A stretch of 14,521 nucleotides of DNA, from NCBI GenBank assembly GCA_002392625.1, contig DGHJ01000014.1, positions 9,907 through 24,427 of the forward strand, in the 5' to 3' direction. The first letter of the stretch is position 1, and the number at the start of each line of letters is the position of its first letter. The translations under genes and the position numbers were made by a program. The DNA is from Oscillospiraceae bacterium UBA3851. GTDB taxonomy: Bacteria; Bacillota; Clostridia; Oscillospirales; Oscillospiraceae. The notes under the pieces were generated by a model. It was not told the DNA's origin. It made no database searches and worked only from the letters and a program-made list of their open reading frames with translations. Shown here piece after piece: positions 5,990-13,804 of the stretch.

Positions 5990-7198
5990 TTATCGGACCA
6001 CCAGGCCGTTTTCCAGCTTGTTGGCGGTGATGATGACCTCGTCGCCGGCGCGGAGAACGGCGGAGCCGGCGGCGTCCTCCGCAGGCCGGACCAGCATGTA
6101 GTTCTCGCCCCGATAGATGATCCGCACCGGCTTGAATTTGGCGCTGGAGCCCACCGTGCAGTAGACGCCGGGGGCGCCGTTCTCATCCAGGCGCAGGGCG
6201 GTGGTGGGGACCCGCAGGCCGCTGTAGGTGCTGAGGATCAGCTCGGCGGCCTGGTGGCGCAGCAGCGTGGTCTGGGGCAGATAGTTCCGGCAGGAGAACA
6301 CCACGGCCACCTGGCCGTTTTCCGGCTCGCTGACGGACCGGACCTGGACCGTCACGTCCTGGGACATGCCCTTGGCCATGCGCAGCAGCACCGACCGGCC
6401 GGGCCGCAGGTCCCCGGCGTGCTGGACGTCCATGCTGGCCACGAAATACCAGGCGTCGCCGTAGATCAGCTTGCCGGCGTTGCCGTCGCTGTCCGTGGGC
6501 TTGAGCTGCTGCAGGGCGGAGGGGGTCACGCCGTCCAGGAACGCGGGGGTCAGGACGGATTCATAGCCGTCGCAGACGGCGGAGAAGATGCCGGGGTGGG
6601 GGGCGGTGATGGCGTGGGCGCCGGTCAGGCTCTCCTTCAGCCGGGCGATGTCGGCCTGCACGGCGTCGATCTCCGCCTGGATCTCCTCCACGGAGGCGTA
6701 GGAGTGGCTGCTCTTCAAAACTGACGCCTTCAGGGCGGAGATGTCCTCGGATACGGCGGAGTAATCGCCGCCGGACAGGTCCTGCCGCAGCGTCAGGATG
6801 CTGCCGGTGATGGAGCTGTCCAGCTTCAAGGCGGCGTCCTCGTCCAGGATGGAGGTCAGGGCGAATTCCAGCTGCTGCAGCCGCAGCTCCTGGGTGCCGA
6901 TCTCGTCCACGGTCTCCAGGGTCTTGCTGTTGTCGTAGGCCATGGCGAAGGTCTGGCCGAAACCCACCTTCTGCCCCTCGCCCAGGGGATGGGTCAGCGT
7001 GGCAGCGTCGGCGTGGAAGGTCTCCTCGTCGCGCACCACCCAGCCGTTGATGGCGATGCTGTCGTCGGCCGACGCCTCGTAGGCCAGGGTGGTGGAGAAG
7101 GGGTTGGCCAGATACTGGTAGATCTGGACCCCGAAGTACAGCACCACCGCCGCCAGCACGACGACGGACAGGATCTTGAAGGCGGGTGAAGATTTCAT
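5990..7198 (-). CDS. HlyD-like single-pass membrane protein (putative adaptor)
   Basis: This 402-residue protein has one N-terminal membrane anchor (about 7-29, FKILSVVVLAAVVLYFGVQIY), and the rest is predicted outside the cell. A lipoyl/barrel-like segment at about 48-90 is followed by a heptad-rich helical region (about 93-195, with EEIQAEIDAVQADIARLKESL). A second beta-rich part resumes at ITAPHPGIFSAV and continues through LRPGRSVLLRM to a C-terminal barrel region. This order (beta, coiled coil, beta) is that of HlyD/MFP adaptor proteins, but no ABC or RND transporter gene is adjacent. AGAGGT precedes the ATG. It lies 14 bp after hfq and 14 bp before yggS, so it belongs to the hfq-to-divIVA block. 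Its role is unknown; envelope or division work is suggested only by context. Confidence 0.75.
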   Translation of the reverse strand: MKSSPAFKILSVVVLAAVVLYFGVQIYQYLANPFSTTLAYEASADDSIAINGWVVRDEETFHADAATLTHPLGEGQKVGFGQTFAMAYDNSKTLETVDEIGTQELRLQQLEFALTSILDEDAALKLDSSITGSILTLRQDLSGGDYSAVSEDISALKASVLKSSHSYASVEEIQAEIDAVQADIARLKESLTGAHAITAPHPGIFSAVCDGYESVLTPAFLDGVTPSALQQLKPTDSDGNAGKLIYGDAWYFVASMDVQHAGDLRPGRSVLLRMAKGMSQDVTVQVRSVSEPENGQVAVVFSCRNYLPQTTLLRHQAAELILSTYSGLRVPTTALRLDENGAPGVYCTVGSSAKFKPVRIIYRGENYMLVRPAEDAAGSAVLRAGDEVIITANKLENGLVVR

Positions 7199-7212
7199 GG
7201 CAAATTACCTCT

Positions 7213-7449
7213 TTAGTTCTCCTCTGCCTCCTCCGTCAGAGCAACGGGGTGCAGGGGTGCGATGGTGGAGATGGCGTGCTTGTAGATGACCTGCTGGCGG
7301 CCGTCGCTGTCCAGCACCACCACGAAGCAGTCAAAACCGCTGACGGTGCCCCGCAGCTGGAAGCCGTTCACCAGAAACACGGTGACCGGCGTGCCCTGCT
7401 TGCGGATGCGGGTCAAAAAGATCTCCTGTAAGTTGTTTGTCTTTTGCAT
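7213..7449 (-). CDS. hfq: RNA chaperone Hfq
   Basis: Hfq forms a hexameric Sm-like ring that binds small RNAs and mRNAs. This 78-residue copy has the full fold. The N-terminal helix carries Q8 (NLQEIFL), which lines the proximal RNA site. Sm1 spans about 20-46 (PVTVFLVNGFQLRGTVSGFDCFVVVL) and Sm2 is VIYKHAIST, with Y56, K57 and H58 at the proximal pore. The usual asparagine in GFDNFVV is a cysteine here (C41). The C-terminal tail is short and acidic, as expected for Firmicutes. AAAGGAG lies seven bases before the ATG. The gene follows miaA by 57 bp, a gene order shared with many bacteria including E. coli. Confidence 0.96.
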   Translation of the reverse strand: MQKTNNLQEIFLTRIRKQGTPVTVFLVNGFQLRGTVSGFDCFVVVLDSDGRQQVIYKHAISTIAPLHPVALTEEAEEN

Positions 7450-7473
7450 ATCGTCTGCTCCTTTTTTCTTTGT

Positions 7474-7501
7474 GCAGGCGATATGGCTTGTCCTCGCCTG
7501 C
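7474..7501 (-). promoter_or_regulatory. Hairpin between miaA and hfq
   Basis: On the minus strand GCAGGCGA (7494-7501) pairs perfectly with TCGCCTGC (7474-7481) across a 12-base loop. It begins just past the miaA stop and ends about 15 bases before the hfq ribosome site. A/G-rich sequence rather than a T run follows, so it is not an intrinsic terminator. It could be an mRNA processing or stabilising element, or only a weak attenuator. Confidence 0.4.
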
Positions 7502-7506
7502 CGAGG

Positions 7507-8448
7507 TTAGGATAATCCCTCGGCGGTGAGGATTTCTGTCGCTTTTTGCAGGGCGGCGGGGAAATCCGGCTCTTTTTCCCAATAGAGCCAGTGGATGGCC
7601 CCGTTGCGCCGCAGCCAGGTGAGCTGGCGCTTGGCGTACTGCCGGGAGCGGAGCTTGACCTCCTCCATGGCCTGCGCCTCGGTGCTCTCGCCCCGTTCCA
7701 CTGCCAGAAACTGCTTGTAGCCGATGGCCTGCAGGGCGGTGGCGTCGGGCGGCAGCCCGGCAGAGAGCAGGAAACGCACCTCGTCCAGAAGCCCCTGCTC
7801 CACCATTTTGTCCACCCGTGCGTCGATGCGGTCGCGCAGATCCTGCCGGTTGGCAAAATCCAGGCCGATATACACGGCGTCGTAGCGCGGCGGCGCGGAG
7901 CGCGTGCGGCGGTCGTGGGCGGTGATGGTCTCGCCGGTCTCCTGCCACACCTCCAGGGCGCGGATGATCCGCTTTTCGTCCTTGGGGTGGAGCCGGGCGG
8001 CGGTCTCCGGGTCGATTTGCCGCAGCTCGTCCAGAAGAACCGCGGCGCCCTCGTCCGCCATCCGTTTTTGCAAAGCCTGCCGGGTGGCGGTGCCCTGCTG
8101 CCCGTCGGCAAAGCCGGTGCCCCGGATCAGGGCGTCCAGCCACAGCCCGGTGCCGCCCACCAGAACGGGGAGTTTTCCCCGCTGCAGGATGTCCTGCACG
8201 CATTTGTCCGCCTCGGCGACATACCGGGCCACGGACCAGCTCTCCGCCGGGTCCGCCACGGCGATCATGTGGTGAGGCACGCCCTCCGTCTCCTCCGCCG
8301 TGGGGGCCGCTGTGCCTACGGCCATGCCCCGGTAGATCTGCATGGAGTCCACCGACACCACCTCGCCGTGGAAGCGCTGGGCGATGGCTACGCCCATTTT
8401 CGTTTTTCCCGTGGCCGTGGGGCCAACGATGCATACGACCTTGGGCAT
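7507..8448 (-). CDS. miaA: tRNA dimethylallyltransferase MiaA
   Basis: MiaA transfers a dimethylallyl group to N6 of A37 in tRNAs reading UNN codons; its product is the substrate of MiaB, encoded upstream in the same run. The 313-residue protein has the P-loop GPTATGKT (9-16), the DSMQIYRGM motif (34-42, catalytic D34), PHHMI, VGGTGLWLDALIRG and the C-terminal RQYAKRQLTWLRRN zone that contacts tRNA. In VGGTGLY the usual Tyr is Trp. I start at the ATG at 8446-8448. It has AAAGGAGGG just upstream, and that site overlaps the mutL stop codon. A GTG 18 bases earlier lies before the ribosome site and is unlikely. The gap to mutL is 10 bp, so translational coupling is likely. Confidence 0.96.
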   Translation of the reverse strand: MPKVVCIVGPTATGKTKMGVAIAQRFHGEVVSVDSMQIYRGMAVGTAAPTAEETEGVPHHMIAVADPAESWSVARYVAEADKCVQDILQRGKLPVLVGGTGLWLDALIRGTGFADGQQGTATRQALQKRMADEGAAVLLDELRQIDPETAARLHPKDEKRIIRALEVWQETGETITAHDRRTRSAPPRYDAVYIGLDFANRQDLRDRIDARVDKMVEQGLLDEVRFLLSAGLPPDATALQAIGYKQFLAVERGESTEAQAMEEVKLRSRQYAKRQLTWLRRNGAIHWLYWEKEPDFPAALQKATEILTAEGLS

Positions 8449-8458
8449 GGGCCCTCCT

Positions 8459-10333
8459 TTACGCACGTTTGAACAGCTTTTCGATCTCGTACTGGGTCAG
8501 CCGGTATTTTACGGGCCTGCCGTGGGGGCAGTACTGGATGGCGCCGGACTGCACCTTTTCCACCAGGGCGGCCATTTCCGCCGGGCTGGTGTCCATCCCG
8601 GCCTTGATGGCGCTCTTGCAGGCCATGGTGTGGTAAAGCTCGTCCCGCGCTCCGGCGGGGTCGGCCCGGCCCAGGGCCAGCTTGTGGCTAAGCTCCTCCA
8701 CGGTGGCCGCCGCGTCCTCCGGCCGGATGTCGGCGGGGATCTCCCGCACCAGCACGGTGCCGCCTCCGAAGTCCTCGCACACGAAGCCGAACTGGGCCAG
8801 CGTGTCCAGACTCCCCAGGGCGGCGTCGTAGTCGTCGCCGTCCAGATCCACCGCCAGCGGCGTCAGCAGGGGCTGAGCCATCAGCGGCTGGGTGTTGGCC
8901 TTCAGAGCGTCGAAGCGGATGCGCTCGTGGGCGGCGTGCTTGTCGATGAGCCACACGCTGCTGTGGCTGTCCTCGCAGATGATATAGGTTTTCAGCACCT
9001 CGCCCACGATGCGCCAGGGCGCCTCGCGCTCCGGCTCAATGGTCTGCTGGACCGGCTTCGGCTCTTTTTCCACAGGCGCGGGGGGCGGGGTGATGTGCCA
9101 GGTGACCTCCTTGCCGTCGCTGACGGTGGTGGCCGTGAAGGGCTGCCGGGGCTGGGGCGCCACGTCCCGCACCAGCAGCGTCCTGCCCCTGTTGGGCGGC
9201 GGAGCGGGCGTGCCGGGCCGCACGGTGGCCGCGGGGGAGACGTTGAAGGGCGGCTTGTCCGACGAGGCGGTCTTTTCCCGGAATTCCGCCGCCGTCATGG
9301 TCTGGTAGAAGGACGCTCCCTTCTTTTCCTGCTGGGCGGGCTTGTTCTGCGCGTTCAGCACGTCCAGCACGGTGTAGTACACCGCGTCGAAAACCGGCTT
9401 GTCGGCGGCGAATTTCACCACCGTCTTGGCCGGGTGGACGTTCACGTCCACCTGCCCTGCGGGAACGGTGATGTGCAGCACGCAGCCGGGGAACTTGCCC
9501 TTCATGATCTGGTTGCGGTAGGCCTCCTCCAGGGCGGCGGACAAGAGCTGGGACTTGACGAACCGCCCGTTGACGAAGAAGATCTGACGGGCCCGCGTGC
9601 CGTGGCCGTGGAGCGGCTCGGTGACGAAGCCCTCCACCGATACGGCGTCACCGCTGCCGTGAATGGGCAGCAGGTGCAGGGCAAAGTCCCGGCCCAGGGC
9701 GGCGTATACGGCGCTCTGCAGCCGCCCGTCGCCGGGGGTGTGGAGCACCTCGGCCCCATCCCGCAGCAGCTTGAAGGAGATCTCCGGGTGGCTCAGCGCC
9801 AGGTGGGTCACAATGCCGGCCACGGCGGTTCCCTCGGCGCTGTCCTTCTTCATGAACTTCATCCGGGCGGGGGTGTTGTAAAAGAGGTCCCGCACCACGA
9901 TGGTGGTGCCCTCCGGACAGCCGGAGGGGCGCACCTCTCCGGCCACGCCGCCCTCCAGGTGCAGCGCCGCGCCGGCCTCGGCCCCGGCGGTGCGGGAGAG
10001 GATGTCCACCCGGCTCACGGCGCTGATGGCGGCCAGCGCCTCGCCCCGGAAGCCCAGGGTGCCGATGGCGGCCAGGTCCGCCGCCGTCCGCAGCTTGCTG
10101 GTGGCGTGGCGCAGGAAAGCCACGGGCAACTGGTCCGGCGCGATGCCGCAGCCGTTGTCGGTGACGCGCAGATAGGTCAAGCCGCCCCGCTCGATCTCCA
10201 CCACGATGGCGGAGGCGCCGGCGTCCATGGCATTTTCCAGCAGCTCCTTGGCCACGCTGGCGGGCCGCTCCACCACCTCGCCGGCGGCGATCAGGTCGGC
10301 CACGTGCTTGTCCAGTTGTCGGATCTCAGGCAT
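8459..10333 (-). CDS. mutL: DNA mismatch repair protein MutL
   Basis: MutL links MutS mismatch recognition to strand cutting. This copy has 624 residues. The N-terminal GHKL ATPase shows E30/N34 (KELLENAMDAGAS), D59 (VTDNGCGI), RHATSKL and TLGFRGEALAAIS. A proline-rich linker lies at about 360-430. The C-terminal dimerisation/endonuclease domain carries DKHAAHERIRFD (464-475), ACKSAIKAG and CPHGRPV (602-608). This is the metal-dependent nicking type found in bacteria without MutH, although the canonical DQHA(X)2E(X)4E has Lys for Gln and Asp for the last Glu. The start at 10333 has AAAGGAGG seven bases upstream and begins at the conserved MPEIRQLD. An in-frame extension to 10471 runs through repeat DNA and is not family-like. 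Confidence 0.96.
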   Translation of the reverse strand: MPEIRQLDKHVADLIAAGEVVERPASVAKELLENAMDAGASAIVVEIERGGLTYLRVTDNGCGIAPDQLPVAFLRHATSKLRTAADLAAIGTLGFRGEALAAISAVSRVDILSRTAGAEAGAALHLEGGVAGEVRPSGCPEGTTIVVRDLFYNTPARMKFMKKDSAEGTAVAGIVTHLALSHPEISFKLLRDGAEVLHTPGDGRLQSAVYAALGRDFALHLLPIHGSGDAVSVEGFVTEPLHGHGTRARQIFFVNGRFVKSQLLSAALEEAYRNQIMKGKFPGCVLHITVPAGQVDVNVHPAKTVVKFAADKPVFDAVYYTVLDVLNAQNKPAQQEKKGASFYQTMTAAEFREKTASSDKPPFNVSPAATVRPGTPAPPPNRGRTLLVRDVAPQPRQPFTATTVSDGKEVTWHITPPPAPVEKEPKPVQQTIEPEREAPWRIVGEVLKTYIICEDSHSSVWLIDKHAAHERIRFDALKANTQPLMAQPLLTPLAVDLDGDDYDAALGSLDTLAQFGFVCEDFGGGTVLVREIPADIRPEDAAATVEELSHKLALGRADPAGARDELYHTMACKSAIKAGMDTSPAEMAALVEKVQSGAIQYCPHGRPVKYRLTQYEIEKLFKRA

Positions 10334-10377
10334 GGGATTCCCTCCTTTGGGGAAGATAAAAGAAAAGCATCGCAGAT

Positions 10378-10442
10378 TTCGCGCCGCGCACGGCGCGAAG
10401 AAATCAAATCGTTTTTTGCCGCGGCGTGTACGTGGCAAAAAA
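10378..10442. repeat. Two adjacent hairpins in the mutS-mutL gap
   Basis: The first hairpin is TTCGCGCCG-CGCA-CGGCGCGAA, a perfect 9-bp stem (10378-10399) that can extend with GATTTC/GAAATC across a 3-base bulge. The second pairs TTTTTTGCCGCG (10412-10423) with CGTGGCAAAAAA (10431-10442), with one G-T pair. In the direction of mutS-mutL transcription neither has a GC stem followed directly by a T run, so I do not call a terminator. They look like part of an inserted repeat element in the mutL leader. Confidence 0.6.
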
Positions 10443-10502
10443 TACTTCTCGGACTGCAAGTGTGCGAACAAAGTGAGTGCGCGCAGCAGGCCGCAAACCT
10501 AC

Positions 10503-10529
10503 TCGCTTACAATCATTGATTGTAAGCGA
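10503..10529. repeat. Perfect 13-bp inverted repeat just after mutS
   Basis: TCGCTTACAATCA (10503-10515) and TGATTGTAAGCGA (10517-10529) are exact complements around one base. It begins 5 bp past the mutS stop codon and is AT-rich compared with the genes. As RNA it would make a 12-bp stem with a 3-base loop that could protect the mutS mRNA 3' end. As DNA it resembles a symmetric protein-binding site. No T run follows on the minus strand. Confidence 0.6.
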
Positions 10530-10534
10530 AATAT

Positions 10535-13135
10535 TTATAATTTACTCTTCAGCTCGTACAGCAGGTTCAGCGCCTCCAGGGGGCTCAGGGAGTCCACCTG
10601 GCAGCGGCGGATGGCCTCCGCCACCTCGCTCTCGGCCATGGCGGCGAAGGAGACCTGGTCGTCACTCTGGGTCTCCGCGGCAGCGGGCTTGCCGGCCTCC
10701 TCCTCCAGCGAGCGGAGGATCTTTTTCGCCCGGCTCACCACCTGGGCGGGCAGGCCGGCCAGGTTGGCCACCTCGATGCCGTAGCTGCGGTCGGCGCCGC
10801 CGGGGATGATCTTGCGCAGGAAGATGATCTCCTCGCCCCGCGTGCGCACGGCGATGTTGAAATTCTTCACGCCGGGCAGGGAATTCTCCAGCTCGGTGAG
10901 CTCGTGATAGTGGGTGGCGAACAGCGTCTTGGCCCCCAGCTTTTTGGGGTCGGCGCAGTATTCCAGCACCGCGCGGGCAATGGACATGCCGTCAAAGGTG
11001 GAGGTGCCCCGGCCGATCTCGTCCAGGATCAGCAGGCTCTGGGCTGTGGCGTGGTGAAGGATCTCGCTGACCTCCGTCATCTCCACCATGAAGGTGGACT
11101 GCCCGGCGCTGAGGTCGTCGCTGGCGCCGATGCGGGTAAAGATCCGGTCCACGATGCCCAGATGGGCGGCGCGGGCGGGGACGAAGGAGCCCACCTGGGC
11201 CATCAGCACGATCAGGGCCACCTGGCGCATGTAGGTGGATTTGCCCGCCATGTTGGGGCCGGTGATGATGGCCACCCGGTTTTCACTGCTGCCCATATAG
11301 GTGTCGTTGGGCACGAACAGGGCGTCGCGGCGCATCTGCTCCACCACCGGGTGGCGTCCATCGTGGATTTCGATGACGCCGGACTCATCCACGGCGGGGC
11401 AGCAGTAGTTGTTCTTCACCGCCACGGCGGCAAAGGAGCAAAGAGTGTCGATCTCGGCCACGGCGGCGGCGGTCTGCTGGATGCGGGCCACCTGGGCGGC
11501 CACCTTGAGCCGCAGATCAGTGAACAGCTCAAATTCCAGGGCGGACACCCGGTCGGCGGCGGAGAGGATGTCGCTCTCCAGGTCCTTCAGCTCCTGGGTG
11601 ATGTAGCGCTCGCCGTTCACCAGCGTCTGCTTGCGGATATAGGTCTCCGGCACCAGCTCCTTGAAGGAGTTGGACACCTCGATGTAGTAGCCGAACACCT
11701 TGTTGTAGCCGATCTTCAGGGTGCGGATGCCGGTTTTTTCCTTTTCGCTTGCCTCCATCTGGGCGATGATGCCCTTGCCGCCGTGGAGGATGGAGCGGAG
11801 CCGGTCCACCTCCGGGTGGAAGCCGTCACGGATGAACTCACCCTCCCGCACGGAGAAGGGGGGCTCGTCCACCAGCGTTTCGCCGATCAGCGCGGCCAGA
11901 TCGTTCAAATCGTCCAGCTGCCCGTCCAGCTCGTGAAGCCGCCCCTTGGGGAAGGCGTCCAGCTGGGCCTTGACCAGGGGCAGCCGCTCCATGGCGTTTC
12001 GCAGGGCCACCAGGTCCCGGCCCCCGGCGCTGCCGTATACGATGCGGCCGATGAGCCGCTCCATGTCGGCGATGCCGGTGAGGGCCAGGATCAGCTCCTG
12101 CCGGGCCATGGTGTGATCCACCAGGGCGGAAACGGCGTCCAGCCGACGGTTCACGGCAGTGACGCTCAGAAGGGGCCGCTCCAGCCATGAGCGCAGGCAC
12201 CGGGCGCCCATGGCGGTCTTAGTCTTGTCCAGCACCCACAGGAGGCTGCCCTTCTTCTCCTTGGAGCGCAGCGTCTCCGTCAGCTCCAGGTTGCGCCGGG
12301 CGGTGAGATCCAGCTCCATGAACTGGCCCTGGCGGTAAAAGTCCAGCTCGTCGATGTGGCGCAAATCGGTCTTCTGCGTCTCGTGGAGATAGCCCAGCAG
12401 CGCCCCCAGGGCGGGCAGCAGCGCGCCGTTGTCCCTGGGGAGACGGGCCACGGCCTCGTCGCCGAACTGGGCGCGGACGATCTTCTCCGCCGCTTCCATC
12501 TGGAAGCGCCCGGCGCTCAGCTTCTCCATGTGGCAGTGATATTTGTTCTCCAGCGTGCTGTGGAGCGCCTCGTTGAAATAAGCGGCCTCGTTCAGCACCG
12601 CCTCGGCGGGGGAAAAGCGGCCCAGCTCGTTGAGGAGGTGGGTCAGCCGCTCCGGCCCGGAAAAGGCGGTGGCGTGGGTCTGGCCGGTGGAGATGTCACA
12701 GGCGCACAGGGCGGCGTTGTCGTCGTCCAGATAAATACCGGCGCAGAAGTTGGAGCGCCCCTCCTCCAGACACGCGCTGTCGATGACGGTGCCGGGGGTC
12801 ACCACCCGGATGATGTCCCGCTTGACGAGTCCCTTGGCGGTGGCGGGGTCCTCGGTCTGCTCGCAGATGGCCACCTTATAGCCCTTGGCGATAAGCCGGG
12901 CGATGTAGGCGTCGGAGGCGTGGTAGGGGATGCCGCACATAGGCACCTTCTCGTCGAAGGTCTTGGTCTTGTCCTTGTCCCGCGTGGTCAGCGTCAGGTC
13001 CAGCTCGCGGGAGGCGGTGCGGGCGTCGGCGCCGAACATCTCGTAAAAGTCGCCCAGGCGGAAGAACAGGATCGAGTCGGGATTCTGTTCCTTGATCTCC
13101 ATATATTGCCGCATCATGGGCGTCAGTTCAGCCAT
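10535..13135 (-). CDS. mutS: DNA mismatch repair protein MutS
   Basis: MutS recognises base mismatches and small loops and recruits MutL. At 866 residues it is of normal MutS1 length. The mismatch-wedge motif is FYEMF (30-34; the Phe stacks on the mismatch and the Glu hydrogen-bonds it). Connector, core and clamp domains follow. The ATPase has Walker A GPNMAGKST (626-634), an ST-rich loop (SAGQSTFMVEM), Walker B LLILDEIGRGTSTFDG (D705, E706) and the H-loop TLFATHYHELTEL. The C-terminal helices end in LSPLEALNLLYELKSKL, as in MutS1 rather than MutS2, and there is no Smr domain. AAAGGAG lies nine bases before the ATG. The gene is 34 bp downstream of the membrane-protein gene and is separated from mutL by 201 bp of repeat-like DNA. 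Confidence 0.97.
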   Translation of the reverse strand: MAELTPMMRQYMEIKEQNPDSILFFRLGDFYEMFGADARTASRELDLTLTTRDKDKTKTFDEKVPMCGIPYHASDAYIARLIAKGYKVAICEQTEDPATAKGLVKRDIIRVVTPGTVIDSACLEEGRSNFCAGIYLDDDNAALCACDISTGQTHATAFSGPERLTHLLNELGRFSPAEAVLNEAAYFNEALHSTLENKYHCHMEKLSAGRFQMEAAEKIVRAQFGDEAVARLPRDNGALLPALGALLGYLHETQKTDLRHIDELDFYRQGQFMELDLTARRNLELTETLRSKEKKGSLLWVLDKTKTAMGARCLRSWLERPLLSVTAVNRRLDAVSALVDHTMARQELILALTGIADMERLIGRIVYGSAGGRDLVALRNAMERLPLVKAQLDAFPKGRLHELDGQLDDLNDLAALIGETLVDEPPFSVREGEFIRDGFHPEVDRLRSILHGGKGIIAQMEASEKEKTGIRTLKIGYNKVFGYYIEVSNSFKELVPETYIRKQTLVNGERYITQELKDLESDILSAADRVSALEFELFTDLRLKVAAQVARIQQTAAAVAEIDTLCSFAAVAVKNNYCCPAVDESGVIEIHDGRHPVVEQMRRDALFVPNDTYMGSSENRVAIITGPNMAGKSTYMRQVALIVLMAQVGSFVPARAAHLGIVDRIFTRIGASDDLSAGQSTFMVEMTEVSEILHHATAQSLLILDEIGRGTSTFDGMSIARAVLEYCADPKKLGAKTLFATHYHELTELENSLPGVKNFNIAVRTRGEEIIFLRKIIPGGADRSYGIEVANLAGLPAQVVSRAKKILRSLEEEAGKPAAAETQSDDQVSFAAMAESEVAEAIRRCQVDSLSPLEALNLLYELKSKL

Positions 13136-13169
13136 AGTTTGAAACTCCTTTCAGAAGGGGTACAGGCAT

Positions 13170-13781
13170 TTACAAAATGCCTCCGCGGGGATGGGTTTTG
13201 GCAAATTCATCCGCTGCGAGAAACGGTTCTCGCAGACGTTCCGGAAGGCACTCAGTAAAGGAGGCCGACAGCCGCTTGCGATAGTGGAACAAGACGTATT
13301 CCGTAAGGTAAGTCGGAAGCTGTTCCTGAATAGAGGGATAGTCCGGCAATCCTTTGCGGCGTGCCAGACCCGCCGTCGTTTTTTTTCGCAGGCGGGGCGT
13401 TTCACGGCATAGGGCAAGATTCTTTCGCAGCTCCGGCGAAGGGACGGTGACCTTGGAACAATAGACGGCGAAATTATACCGGGTGCGCGGGACGATACCA
13501 TCGGCGAGACCGATCTCTGCCACGTCATCCCAATCGAAGTGCATGGACCGGCCGGGAGCAAAAAAGGTAATACCTTGTTTATCAAAAGAAAAGCGACCGA
13601 GAGTATAGTCTTCCGCCAAATAGTTATTCCAGAAAAAGAAATAACAGCAGACAAAAAACAACAAGATAAGTAGAGACCAGATGGAAGTATAAGCGATCAG
13701 CAAAATGAGAAAAAACAGAGTCACAACCGCGACAAATATCGACACAAAAAACCAGTGTGGACAAACGAGATACTTTCGCAT
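13170..13781 (-). CDS. Unknown two-span membrane protein, possible PH-like domain
   Basis: I do not recognise this 203-residue protein with confidence. Two closely spaced membrane segments (about 11-31 and 33-51) sit at the N-terminus. A soluble part follows, starting LGRFSFDKQGITFFAPGRSMHFDWDDVAEIG. That pattern (a strand, 'D..GI.F..pgr', then 'W.D..eiG') resembles the bacterial PH/YcxB-like domains of small Gram-positive membrane proteins. The remaining 100 residues are basic and helical. I start at 13781 because AAGGAGGT lies just before this ATG; the ATG 18 bases further up precedes that site. The membrane-span coding DNA is much poorer in GC than its neighbours (19 of 60 bases at 13621-13680 against 46 of 60 at 12421-12480). 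It sits 23 bp after miaB and 34 bp before mutS, and looks like a late insertion into a conserved order. Confidence 0.7.
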   Translation of the reverse strand: MRKYLVCPHWFFVSIFVAVVTLFFLILLIAYTSIWSLLILLFFVCCYFFFWNNYLAEDYTLGRFSFDKQGITFFAPGRSMHFDWDDVAEIGLADGIVPRTRYNFAVYCSKVTVPSPELRKNLALCRETPRLRKKTTAGLARRKGLPDYPSIQEQLPTYLTEYVLFHYRKRLSASFTECLPERLREPFLAADEFAKTHPRGGIL

Positions 13782-13804
13782 GTTGACCTCCTTTCCCATA
13801 GTCC

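Noticed and set aside
8342..10519. Plus-strand open frame of about 725 codons opposite mutL and miaA
   Set aside because: It lies over conserved MutL motifs on the other strand, has no recognisable domain or ribosome site, and its end runs into the repeat gap.
10503..10529. Inverted repeat after mutS as an intrinsic terminator
   Set aside because: The stem is AT-rich and no T run follows on the minus strand; mutL downstream also has no clear promoter of its own.
13136..13160. Small hairpin CCTT-CTGA-AAGG overlapping the mutS ribosome site
   Set aside because: The stem is only four base pairs, too weak to claim sequestration of the ribosome site.
10904..13258. Two large plus-strand open frames opposite mutS
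   Set aside because: MutS motifs on the minus strand are complete across the region, and the plus-strand products are low-complexity His/Gly/Val-rich.
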